From Clostridia bacterium (GTDB taxonomy: Bacteria; Bacillota; Clostridia; Oscillospirales; CAG-272): 36,121 nt of DNA. Shown here in pieces: positions 16,076 to 23,935 of this stretch (its first letter is position 1; every line of letters starts with the position of its first letter). Below the pieces are notes generated by a model that saw only the letters and a list, made by a program, of their open reading frames with translations, made no database searches and had not been told where the DNA came from. Made by a program: the position numbers and the translations under genes. The stretch covers positions 1 through 36,121 of the forward strand of contig JAFZET010000200.1 of assembly GCA_017560565.1 (NCBI GenBank), written 5' to 3'.

Positions 16076-16825
16076 TCAGAACTTGTCAACGGGGTACAGG
16101 ATCTTGAGCTGGTTGACCTTGCTCTGGTAAGCAGCCTGCTGCTTTTCTTCCTTCAGAGCGTTCAGCAGATCGTCCTTGACTTCTTCAAAGGCCATCTCGC
16201 CGCCTTCTTCCTTCTTGTTCAGCAGGATCAGGTGGAAGCCGAACTGGGTCTGTACGGGTTCGGAAATGGCACCCACTTCCATAGCGGCGCAGGCGTTCTC
16301 AAATTCCGGAACCATCTGACCCTGACCGAAGTCACCCAGGTTCCCGCCGTTCTTGCCGGAGGGGCAGGAGCTGTACTGTGCGGCGGCTTCTTCAAAGGTG
16401 ATCTCGCCTGCCTTGATCTGTGCAAGCAGGTCGTTTGCCTTGTCTTCGCTGTCCACCAGAATGTGGCTGGCGTTGAAGGTCAGACCGGATACAAACTGTG
16501 CCTTGTTTTCTTCATAGTACGCCTTGGCTTCGTCTTCGGTCACACGAACCTTTTCCAGAGCCTTCTGCATGGCGTAGCTGGTCAGCATATCTTCCTTTAC
16601 CCGGGTCAGCTGTTCCTTGAAAGCGGGTTCTCTTTCGTACAGGTTCCGCTGTGCGTCCATGAGAAAGAGCTTGCGGGAGATCAGCTGATCCAGGATCATG
16701 GCTCTGCCCTGAGGATTGTTGTAGTTCTGACCTCTCTGGCCCATCTGCATCAGTGCCATGGTCACGTCCTGTTCGGTGATGTTCTTGCCGCCAACGGTAG
16801 CGAGAACCTTGTTTTCCATATCCAT
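16076..16825 (-). CDS. Parvulin-type peptidyl-prolyl isomerase without signal peptide
   Basis: A 249-residue parvulin. The SurA-like N-terminal part has ITEQDVTMALMQMGQRG and a helical DQLISRKLFLMDA. The isomerase domain (about residues 120-215) carries ASHILVDSE, GGNLGDFGQGQMVPEFE and FGFHLILL. No signal peptide or membrane segment is seen, so it should act in the cytoplasm. ATG 16825 is chosen because GAAAGGA (16844-16838) lies 12 bases upstream. A TTG at 16855 has no such site and falls at the predicted transcription start. ATG 16819 is an alternative. Clients are unknown. Confidence 0.87.
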   Translation of the reverse strand: MDMENKVLATVGGKNITEQDVTMALMQMGQRGQNYNNPQGRAMILDQLISRKLFLMDAQRNLYEREPAFKEQLTRVKEDMLTSYAMQKALEKVRVTEDEAKAYYEENKAQFVSGLTFNASHILVDSEDKANDLLAQIKAGEITFEEAAAQYSSCPSGKNGGNLGDFGQGQMVPEFENACAAMEVGAISEPVQTQFGFHLILLNKKEEGGEMAFEEVKDDLLNALKEEKQQAAYQSKVNQLKILYPVDKF

Positions 16826-16866
16826 TTTTGTTTGTTTCCTTTCGGTATAATACAATATCAGTCTGT

Positions 16867-16895
16867 ATTGTACCAGATTCCGGCTGCTTTTGCAA
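16867..16895 (-). promoter_or_regulatory. Promoter of the cytoplasmic parvulin, with an overlapping inverted repeat
   Basis: On the minus strand TTGCAA (16895-16890), a 17-base spacer and TACAAT (16872-16867) preceded by TGG. TACAATA (16851-16857) and TATTGTA (16866-16872) form a perfect 7-8-7 inverted repeat covering the -10 and the predicted start site, a possible operator. Confidence 0.75.
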
Positions 16896-16934
16896 GGGGA
16901 AAGACGAAATATTCACGGGGAGAGGGAATAGTTC

Positions 16935-16963
16935 TTGACGGAAAAGGAAGAACCTGCTATAAT
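16935..16963 (+). promoter_or_regulatory. Promoter of the AAC(3)-azlCD unit
   Basis: TTGACG (16935-16940), a 17-base spacer and TGC-TATAAT (-10 at 16958-16963). It has strong consensus and drives the acetyltransferase at 17000. Confidence 0.88.
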
Positions 16964-16999
16964 AAACGGGATCCATTACTTATTTTTCGGAGGACTGAT

Positions 17000-17779
17000 A
17001 TGCATACCTGTGAACAGCTTCGGCAGGATCTGTTGAATCTGGGTATTTATCCCGGTATGTCCCTGCTGATGCACTCATCCTATAAATCTCTCGGCGGCAT
17101 CGAAGGCGGTGCCGGTGCGTTCTTTGAAACCCTGCTGGATGTCATCACTCCTGAGGGGAATCTGATCGTTCCTTCCATGAGCTTTTCCACCGTTACCAGA
17201 GAAAATCCCTATTTCGATATCCGCACAACCCCTTCCTGTGTTGGGTATCTGACGGAGTACTTCCGTACCAGCGTACCCGGTGCCAAGCGGAGTTTCCACC
17301 CCACCCACTCCTGCTGTGCCATCGGTAAGGATGCGGACTGGCTCATCGAAGGGCATGAGCTTGACAACACCCCTGTAGGCGAACATTCCCCCTTCCACAA
17401 GCTGCCCAAGCTGAACGGCTGGATCCTGTTCCTGGGCTGCTCCTGGGACCGGAACACTTCCATGCACGGTGTGGAAGAAGTGGCAAAGCCCCCGTTCTTC
17501 CTGGATTACGACCATCCTCTGAAGTACACCATGACAAACTGGGACGGCAGTGAATACATCCAGCCCGCCTCTCTGCGTCACTATTTCCACAGAGCGGACA
17601 TCGACCATGTACAGTGCTACAGCCGTGTGGTGGATCTGCTGGAAGGCGAGGATGAAGTGCGCTTCGGCAAGATCCTGGATGCCGACTGTGCCCTGCTGTA
17701 CGCGCCTGCCGTATGGAAGAAGGGTACGGAAAAGATGATCGCGGAACCGTATTATTTCGTGGATGTTGTGATTCCGTAA
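17000..17779 (+). CDS. AAC(3)-family (antibiotic NAT) acetyltransferase
   Basis: A 259-residue protein starting at ATG 17000 with GGAGG close upstream. It matches the aminoglycoside 3-N-acetyltransferase family (YokD-like fold): MLLMHSSYKSLGGIEGG near the N-terminus, FHPTHSCCAIGKDADWL and VGEHSPFHKL in the centre, and LGCSWDRNTSMHGVEE. Members transfer acetyl from acetyl-CoA to amino groups. Some give aminoglycoside resistance, but many chromosomal homologues do not, so resistance is not shown here. It is followed after 11 bases by azlC, and a single promoter probably serves all three genes. There are no transfer signs nearby. Confidence 0.88.
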   Translation: MHTCEQLRQDLLNLGIYPGMSLLMHSSYKSLGGIEGGAGAFFETLLDVITPEGNLIVPSMSFSTVTRENPYFDIRTTPSCVGYLTEYFRTSVPGAKRSFHPTHSCCAIGKDADWLIEGHELDNTPVGEHSPFHKLPKLNGWILFLGCSWDRNTSMHGVEEVAKPPFFLDYDHPLKYTMTNWDGSEYIQPASLRHYFHRADIDHVQCYSRVVDLLEGEDEVRFGKILDADCALLYAPAVWKKGTEKMIAEPYYFVDVVIP

Positions 17780-17790
17780 GAGGCTGAACC

Positions 17791-18516
17791 ATGGCAGAAC
17801 TGACAATCTGTGACTATACCAGGGGGCTGCGGCATGGAATCCCCATTGCGCTGGGATATCTTTCCGTGTCCTTCAGCTTCGGCATTGCCGCCGTGTCCCA
17901 GGGACTGGACTGGTGGGTGGCGGTGCTTATTTCCATGACCAACCTGACCTCCGCCGGACAGGTGGCGGGACTGGGTATTATCACAGCCGGCGGTACTTTC
18001 CTCGAAATGGCACTGGCGCAGTTTATCATCAATCTGCGGTATGCGCTGATGAGTCTGTCCCTGTCCCAGAAGCTGTCGGCAAAATATGCCACCCTCCATC
18101 GGGCGATCACTGCATTTGCCATGACGGACGAGATCTTCGCCGTGGCGTCCGGGGAGCCCGGGGAAGTGCGGCCTGCCTATATGTACGGTCTTGCCACGCT
18201 GCCCTTTGCGGGCTGGAGTTTGGGTACGCTGCTTGGCGGGCTTGCGGGAACGCTGCTGCCGGAGCTGCTCTGCGCCGTACTGGGGCTTGCCATCTACGGA
18301 ATGTTCATCGCTATCATCATTCCGCCCGCCAGAGATTCCGTGGGGGTCTGTGCGGTGGTAGTCCTTGCGGCTGCCATGAGCTGTGCCCTGCGGTACATAC
18401 CGGCGTTTTCCGGCATCTCTTCCGGTTTTTCCATCATCATCTGTGCGGTGCTGGCTTCTGCTGCCGGTGCACTGGTGTTTCCCCGGAAAAAGCAGGGTGA
18501 GGAGGCGGAACAATGA
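17791..18516 (+). CDS. azlC: AzlC-family branched-chain amino acid exporter subunit
   Basis: A 241-residue hydrophobic protein with several transmembrane segments. The N-terminal GLRHGIPIALGYLSVSFSFG, and SMTNLTSAGQVAG after it, are hallmark AzlC features. With the small AzlD partner it forms a membrane complex linked to export of branched-chain amino acids and analogues such as azaleucine. Its stop overlaps the azlD start (ATGA). The actual substrate here is inferred from family. Confidence 0.92.
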   Translation: MAELTICDYTRGLRHGIPIALGYLSVSFSFGIAAVSQGLDWWVAVLISMTNLTSAGQVAGLGIITAGGTFLEMALAQFIINLRYALMSLSLSQKLSAKYATLHRAITAFAMTDEIFAVASGEPGEVRPAYMYGLATLPFAGWSLGTLLGGLAGTLLPELLCAVLGLAIYGMFIAIIIPPARDSVGVCAVVVLAAAMSCALRYIPAFSGISSGFSIIICAVLASAAGALVFPRKKQGEEAEQ

Positions 18517-18824
18517 GACTGCTTGGCTATATTGCAGTGATGGCACTGGTGACCTATGCCATCCGTGCGATTCCCTTTGTGCTGTTCCGGAAGAAGATCA
18601 ACTCCCGGTTTGTGCAGGATTTTCTGTACTACGTCCCCTATGCAGTGCTCTCCGCCATGACGATTCCCGCTGTGCTGTATGCCACGGATCATATAGTCTC
18701 GGCAGCGGTAGGGGCGGCGGTGGCGGTGGTTCTGGCATTCTTCCGCAGAGGGCTTCTGACGGTGGCTCTGTCTGCCTGCGGTGCGGCTCTGGCTGTGGAG
18801 CTTGTGATGCTGTATCTGCTGTGA
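18513..18824 (+). CDS. azlD: AzlD-family transporter small subunit
   Basis: A 103-residue protein with three to four transmembrane segments. It carries the AzlD pattern TYAIRAIPFVLFRKKI near the N-terminus and FLYYVPYAVLSAMTIPAVLY. It overlaps azlC by 4 bases, which indicates translational coupling. It is the last gene of the unit. Confidence 0.92.
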   Translation: MRLLGYIAVMALVTYAIRAIPFVLFRKKINSRFVQDFLYYVPYAVLSAMTIPAVLYATDHIVSAAVGAAVAVVLAFFRRGLLTVALSACGAALAVELVMLYLL

Positions 18825-18871
18825 TCCGCAGCCGTGTATGCTGTATAGGATATTATAATATGAAAGATTTT

Positions 18872-18914
18872 AACGCTCCCGGCAGGTTTTTCCCTGTGCG
18901 GGAGTTCTTTTTTG
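18872..18914 (+). terminator. Terminator after azlD
   Basis: CTCCCG (18876-18881) pairs with CGGGAG (18899-18904), followed by a T-rich run to 18914. GGCAGG/CCCTG extends the pairing imperfectly. Confidence 0.75.
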
Positions 18915-18952
18915 TGGGAGTTGCTGAAATTGTATTTTCCCGGAAAAACCCC

Positions 18953-18981
18953 TTGAAATTTGCAGGTTAATCGGATAAAAT
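18953..18981 (+). promoter_or_regulatory. Promoter of the Na/Pi cotransporter gene
   Basis: TTGAAA (18953-18958), a 17-base spacer and TAAAAT (18976-18981). The leader that follows is almost pure purine (19000-19040) and ends in AGGAG. Confidence 0.75.
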
Positions 18982-19045
18982 ATACGTTGGCGAGATATGA
19001 AAGAAAAGAAGAAAAGAAGAAAAAGAAAGAAAAAGGAGAATTCAC

Positions 19046-20794
19046 ATGGACATTTTTGACGTCCTCACCATGATTGGCGGTCTATGTCTGTTCCTGTTCG
19101 GGATGAACATTATGGGGCAGGCGCTGGAACGCTGTGCAGGGAACCGTCTGCAGGGTCTGCTGGGCAAGCTGACGACCAATAAATTCCTCGGTATGCTGAC
19201 CGGTCTTGCTGTAACTGCCGTGATCCAGTCCTCCTCCGCCACCACCGTAATGGTAGTTGGTTTTGTAAACTCCAGTCTGATGACCCTGAAGCAGGCCATC
19301 AACGTAATCATGGGTGCCAACGTAGGTACCACCGTAACCGCATGGATACTGTCCCTGAGCGGTATCGAAGGCGATAATGTTTTTGTACAGCTTCTTAAGC
19401 CGACCTCTTTCACCCCCATTCTGGCTCTGATCGGTGTTGTGCTGTATATGTTCCTGAACAACAGCAAGCGCAAGGATCTGGGTCTGATTTTCCTGGGTTT
19501 TGCCACTTTGATGTTCGGTATGGATACCATGTCTGACGCTGTTTCCGGTCTGAAGGATGTTCCTGCTTTCCAGCAGCTGTTCATCATGTTCAAGAACCCC
19601 ATTCTGGGTGTGCTGGCCGGTGCGATTCTGACCGCTATCATTCAGTCTTCCTCAGCATCTGTCGGTATTCTGCAGGCACTGTCTGCAACCGGGCAGGTTT
19701 CCTATGGTGCCGCTATCCCGATTATCATGGGTCAGCACATCGGTACCTGTATCACTGCGATCCTGTCCTCCATCGGTACCAACAAGAACGCCAAGCGTGC
19801 CGCTCTGGTGCATCTGAGTTTCAATGTGATCAGTACGGTCGTATATATGACGGTCTTCATGATCGTGAAGATGGTTTTTGCCCCCGTGTTCCTGGATATG
19901 GCGGCTGACTATTTGGGTATCGCTGTAGCGCATTCTGTACTGAGCATTCTGTCCGTTGCCCTGCTTCTGCCCATGGCCGGTCTTCTGGAAAAGCTGGTCT
20001 GCAAGCTGGTACCCGATGCACCCGGCAAGGAACCGGAAAAGAAAGTGGAACTGGACGAACGTCTGCTGGCCACTCCCACCGTTGCTCTGGAACAGTGCCA
20101 CAATGTTGCCATGGATATGGCGCAGAGTGCCGCCGCAGCCCTGCTGTCCGGTGTACGTTCCCTGAGCAATTACAGCGATGAGCTGGCACAGTATGCCCGT
20201 GACCACGAAGAAAAATCCGATATTTATGAAGACGTGATCGGTACCTATCTGGTAAAGCTGAGTACCCATCAGATCAGTGACCGTGACAGCGCAGAAGCTA
20301 CCAAGCTTTTGAAGATCATCGGGGACTTTGAACGAATCTCCGACCACGGTGTGGATCTGGTGATCTCCGCAGAAGAACTGCGAAACAAGAAGCTGAACCT
20401 GTCTGAAGCTGCTATGAAAGAGCTTTCCGTGCTGAGCGAAGCCATTCAGGAGATCATGTCCCTGACCCTGCGTGCGTTCACGGACAACGATCTGGAAGCC
20501 GCACAGTCTGTGGAACCTCTGGAACAGGTTATCGATGGTCTGAAAGAAACCATGCGTACCCGTCACATGATCCGTCTCCAGCAGGGCGGATGCAGCATCG
20601 AAACCGGTTTTGCCTGGTCCGATATGCTGACCAACCTGGAAAGAACCTCTGACCACTGTTCCAACATTGCAGCCTGCATCATTGACGTGGCGCAGAACAA
20701 CATGAACCTGCACCAGTCTACCAGAGAAGTCAAGGCTGACAGCGAAGACTTCCGCAAGCAGTTCAATGCATACGCCAAGAAGTATCAGATCTGA
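19046..20794 (+). CDS. Na/Pi cotransporter family protein with PhoU-like C-terminus
   Basis: A 582-residue protein. Residues about 1-320 form a polytopic membrane domain with two inverted-repeat signatures, VIQSSSATTVMVVGF near residue 58 and IIQSSSASVGILQ near 200. These are the QSSS motifs of NptA/YjbB-type sodium-phosphate cotransporters. Residues about 345-560 are helical and PhoU-like (FERISDHGVDL, NLERTSDHCSNIA), a regulatory domain often fused to this family. The likely role is sodium-coupled phosphate movement across the membrane. AGGAG lies 7 bases before ATG 19046. It is monocistronic, with its own promoter and terminator. Confidence 0.92.
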   Translation: MDIFDVLTMIGGLCLFLFGMNIMGQALERCAGNRLQGLLGKLTTNKFLGMLTGLAVTAVIQSSSATTVMVVGFVNSSLMTLKQAINVIMGANVGTTVTAWILSLSGIEGDNVFVQLLKPTSFTPILALIGVVLYMFLNNSKRKDLGLIFLGFATLMFGMDTMSDAVSGLKDVPAFQQLFIMFKNPILGVLAGAILTAIIQSSSASVGILQALSATGQVSYGAAIPIIMGQHIGTCITAILSSIGTNKNAKRAALVHLSFNVISTVVYMTVFMIVKMVFAPVFLDMAADYLGIAVAHSVLSILSVALLLPMAGLLEKLVCKLVPDAPGKEPEKKVELDERLLATPTVALEQCHNVAMDMAQSAAAALLSGVRSLSNYSDELAQYARDHEEKSDIYEDVIGTYLVKLSTHQISDRDSAEATKLLKIIGDFERISDHGVDLVISAEELRNKKLNLSEAAMKELSVLSEAIQEIMSLTLRAFTDNDLEAAQSVEPLEQVIDGLKETMRTRHMIRLQQGGCSIETGFAWSDMLTNLERTSDHCSNIAACIIDVAQNNMNLHQSTREVKADSEDFRKQFNAYAKKYQI

Positions 20795-20830
20795 CAAAGC
20801 AATAGCTGCTCCATACCGCAGGACGATAAA

Positions 20831-20880
20831 AAAACGGCGATACTTGGTTTTCAAAACCAGGTATCGCCTTTTCGTTTCCC
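20831..20880. terminator. Strong bidirectional terminator between transporter and serpin
   Basis: A near-perfect 33-base palindrome (20837-20869) with arms beginning GGCGATAC and ending GTATCGCC. Seven A residues lie before it and TTTTCGTTT after. It can terminate both converging genes. Confidence 0.92.
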
Positions 20881-20906
20881 TGAACGCTTTTTTCTGTTTA
20901 TGCGGC

Positions 20907-22256
20907 TCACGGATGGTTGACCACACCCATGAACAGAACCACGCCGTCCGTTCCGGTGAGGGCAAAGAGGAAGGGTCTGTCCAGAATGAAGTCCATTTCA
21001 TCTTCCGGAGGTCTTGCGGCACCTGCCATCATCATAGCCACATACGAGGCAGCCGTCACCCCTTCTTCATCGATCATCACCCGTACAGCGTGCTTTGCCT
21101 GAGACAGGCAGACATTCTTCACATCTGTCAGCGGTGTGAAATCGGCTGTGGCGGGATCAAACACATCGGTGATCCCCATGGCTGCCAGCCCTTTCTGCAT
21201 TTCCGTATCCGAGGAGACATCAAACTTGGGAATATACTGATGGATCTTCAGCGTTTTCTGGTCTTCCCAGACATAAGTGGGATCCAGCAGGCTGTACAGA
21301 GCCTCTTCTGTCAGAACTGTGTCCATCTCCATCCCTTCGTCCGGCAGAATGAACCACATCTGTCCCCCCTCTTCCATCCGTCTGGAAATAGCACCGAAAT
21401 GCTCGCTCCAGTAGTAAACGCCGTAGGTATCCGTCTGTTTCATGAAGGTGCATTCCACATCTCCGGAGGAACTGTGAAAGATCCGCTCTTCGTTGTTGTC
21501 TGCCTGAAATTCTTTGTCCCATTTTCCACGGTAGTACACAGTGGACGCCAGTGCCAGAATGGTGGCAGGATCCATGGTCAGATTCTGTACATACCCTTCC
21601 AGCAGACCGCCGGTCTGTTCGTTCAGCCAGTCCTGCAGCATCTTATCATACGCAGGATCGCCCATGGTACCCTGATACGCGGATGCACGGTACACGGACG
21701 ACAGCTGTTCCAGCGGTTCCATACGATAGGTCACATTCCGGTTCAGCCAAAGGGAGGACGCCAGCACACTGGTCAGTGCTCCGTCATTGCAGTAATTGGC
21801 GTTCCAGAGACTGTCCGCACGGCGCCGGAGAGTGTCCATGGAATCCGCACCCAGCGCAGTCAGGATCTGTTCTCTGCCATTTCCGTCCGTCACTTCCGCC
21901 AGCATCCCCAGTGCCAGATATACATTCAGCGGAGAAAACAGTACATTGTCTTCCGCACCGGTCAGAAAAGCCCGGGCAGCCTGCTTTGTGAATACACCGG
22001 TACCCTCTGTGTAACCCTCCGGCTGATTCCGGCGTTCGGCTCTGTCCTGCCGCCACGCATCGTAAACCGATGAAAATCCTTCCGAATCAAAGATGCCGCT
22101 TTTCCCGTCCACATATTCCTGTTCGTTTGGATACGCTGCCATTTCCGGGTAAGCCGGTGCGATCAGAAGTACCGCCGCCTCTCCTCCCCCGCAGCCGGTC
22201 AGGGTCAGAACCCCTGCAAGGATCAGTGCCATCTTTTGTATCCATGTATTTTTCAT
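20907..22256 (-). CDS. Serpin (serine protease inhibitor) lipoprotein
   Basis: A 449-residue protein with lipobox LTGC (Cys22), so tethered to the outer membrane face. The serpin fold is recognised by NVLFSPLNVYLALGML, STVYYRGKWDKEF, YIPKFDVSSD and the C-terminal RPFLFAL. The hinge EEGVTAASYVA has Gly at P15 and small residues at P12-P10, the pattern of inhibitory serpins. Counting from the hinge puts P1-P1' near the Ala-Ala of MAGAARPPED, suggesting an elastase- or subtilisin-like target. That count is approximate. Bacterial serpins in gut species are known to block host or competitor proteases. It is divergent from two solute-binding-like lipoproteins and converges on the Na/Pi gene. Confidence 0.93.
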   Translation of the reverse strand: MKNTWIQKMALILAGVLTLTGCGGGEAAVLLIAPAYPEMAAYPNEQEYVDGKSGIFDSEGFSSVYDAWRQDRAERRNQPEGYTEGTGVFTKQAARAFLTGAEDNVLFSPLNVYLALGMLAEVTDGNGREQILTALGADSMDTLRRRADSLWNANYCNDGALTSVLASSLWLNRNVTYRMEPLEQLSSVYRASAYQGTMGDPAYDKMLQDWLNEQTGGLLEGYVQNLTMDPATILALASTVYYRGKWDKEFQADNNEERIFHSSSGDVECTFMKQTDTYGVYYWSEHFGAISRRMEEGGQMWFILPDEGMEMDTVLTEEALYSLLDPTYVWEDQKTLKIHQYIPKFDVSSDTEMQKGLAAMGITDVFDPATADFTPLTDVKNVCLSQAKHAVRVMIDEEGVTAASYVAMMMAGAARPPEDEMDFILDRPFLFALTGTDGVVLFMGVVNHP

Positions 22257-22296
22257 ATCGTCTCCCTATGTTGATTTTGCATGAATCTTTATATTT

Positions 22297-22325
22297 ATTT
22301 TAACACATTTTAACAAAAACGTCAA
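22297..22325 (-). promoter_or_regulatory. Promoter of the serpin gene
   Basis: On the minus strand TTGACG (22325-22320), a 17-base spacer and TAAAAT (22302-22297). Its -35 sits back to back with that of the divergent lipoprotein promoter, 8 bases apart. Confidence 0.82.
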
Positions 22326-22333
22326 TACCCAAC

Positions 22334-22362
22334 TTGACATCATGCCGTGTGTGTGTTACAAT
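22334..22362 (+). promoter_or_regulatory. Promoter of lipoprotein paralogues 3 and 4
   Basis: TTGACA (22334-22339), a 17-base spacer and TACAAT (22357-22362). Confidence 0.82.
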
Positions 22363-22404
22363 ATTCTCATATTCTTAAATTATATTTATGATTGAGGTAT
22401 AATT

Positions 22405-23886
22405 ATGAAAAAACTGTTTGCCATGCTGCTCGCAGCGCTTCTTTTGGCATCTTCCCTGACCGCCTGCGGTGATGCGGGATCCGGTGAAACCACCCCCTCT
22501 GAAACCACCGCCGATACCGTACCCGTGGAAACCGAAACGGAAAAACTGAAGCCCGATCTGCCGGACAAAGATTTCGGCGGCTACGATTTCGCCATCCTTA
22601 CCAGAGGCCAGTTCAACTCCCACTGGTGCAGCAAGGATGCCTTTGCGGAAGAGTTGACCGGCGAACCCATCAACGACGCCGTGTACAACCGGAATGCATC
22701 TATTGGTGAAAAGTTCAACTTCACCATCAAGGAAGAGATCGGTACTTCCGAAGACCCCTCCTCCTTTGTAACCAAGGCAGTACAGGCAGGGGACGATATT
22801 TACGATATGCTGATGATCGGCGGTTCCGCATCCGGGAATCTGGCCACCAACAAAATGCTGCTGCCGCTGGACGAAATGCCCTATATGGATCTGACGAGAC
22901 CCTGGTATGACCAGAGTGCCAACGCTTCTCTGTCCATTGGGAACAAGCTGTACATGACCGCAGGCGACATGAACATCATGGACAACAACGCCACCTGGAT
23001 CGTTCTGTTCTCCAAGACGCTGGCAGAGGAACTGATTGACGAAAACGTATACGATCTGGCTTCCGAAGGTCGTTGGACTCTGGATAAGATGAAAGAATAT
23101 GCTTCCAATGCTTCTCTGGATATAAACGGTGACGGCAAGCAGGATGAATTTGACCGCTGGGGTCTGTCCGGCGAAGGCTTCAACACCATGGCATTTATCG
23201 AAGGCTGCGGCGGCAAGGCTTTTGCCAAGGATGAAAACGACATGCCCTACATTGCCATGGGTGACGAATCCTTCTACGATATGTTTCTGCTGGCACATTC
23301 CATCAACGGCGATGACAACGTATGTCTGCAGGTGGACGATTACAACACCAAGTATTCCGGTGATGCCATCTGGAATGAATGTATCAACAAGGCATTCATT
23401 GAAGACCGTACCCTGTTCATGTGTACCGGTCTGAACCGTGTATCCATGCTCCGTGAAATGGAGTCCGACTTCGGTCTGCTGCCCATCCCCAAGTACACCG
23501 ATGAACAGGAAGACTACCACTGTCTGGTCAGCATCTGGGCCTCCAATATGATCTCCGTACCGATCTCCGCCGGGGACACCGAACGGACCGGCATCATCAT
23601 CGAAGCCCTGTCCGCTGAATCCAAGTATACCCTGACTCCCGCATATTATGACATTACCCTGAAGACCAAGTCTGCCCGTGACGAAGAATCCTCCGCCATG
23701 CTGGATCTGATCTTTGAAGGTCGTGCCTTTGAACTGGGCAACCAGTACGGCTGGGGCGGTCTGTTTGACATTGCTGCCGCCCTGACCAAGTCCGGCGGTA
23801 CCGACCTGGCTTCTCAGCTCAACTCCAAGATCAAGTCTGCCGAAGCTGCCATGCAGAAGACTGTAGATGCATTCCTCGGCGAATAA
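22405..23886 (+). CDS. Solute-binding-like lipoprotein (paralogue 3 of 4)
   Basis: A 493-residue lipoprotein with lipobox LTAC (Cys21) and a Thr/Glu-rich linker. Shared family motifs are INDAVYNRN, MDLTRPWYDQSANASL, the calcium-loop-like DINGDGKQDEFD, and MESDFGLLPIPKY followed by TDEQEDYH. The fold is inferred to be an extracellular solute-binding protein. Codons are of the high-expression type (CGT, AAG, GGT). It is the first gene of a two-gene unit, and paralogue 4 starts 49 bases later. No permease is present. The ligand is unknown. Confidence 0.87.
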   Translation: MKKLFAMLLAALLLASSLTACGDAGSGETTPSETTADTVPVETETEKLKPDLPDKDFGGYDFAILTRGQFNSHWCSKDAFAEELTGEPINDAVYNRNASIGEKFNFTIKEEIGTSEDPSSFVTKAVQAGDDIYDMLMIGGSASGNLATNKMLLPLDEMPYMDLTRPWYDQSANASLSIGNKLYMTAGDMNIMDNNATWIVLFSKTLAEELIDENVYDLASEGRWTLDKMKEYASNASLDINGDGKQDEFDRWGLSGEGFNTMAFIEGCGGKAFAKDENDMPYIAMGDESFYDMFLLAHSINGDDNVCLQVDDYNTKYSGDAIWNECINKAFIEDRTLFMCTGLNRVSMLREMESDFGLLPIPKYTDEQEDYHCLVSIWASNMISVPISAGDTERTGIIIEALSAESKYTLTPAYYDITLKTKSARDEESSAMLDLIFEGRAFELGNQYGWGGLFDIAAALTKSGGTDLASQLNSKIKSAEAAMQKTVDAFLGE

Positions 23887-23935
23887 GCCCCTTTATCTCT
23901 GAACATTCAAAAACAGAACCGGAAGGGAGATTGTC

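Noticed and set aside
18855-18970. Small gene after azlD starting at an ATG next to TATTATAATATG
   Set aside because: The frame reads straight through the azlD terminator hairpin and has no ribosome binding site. The TATAAT there has no -35 partner.
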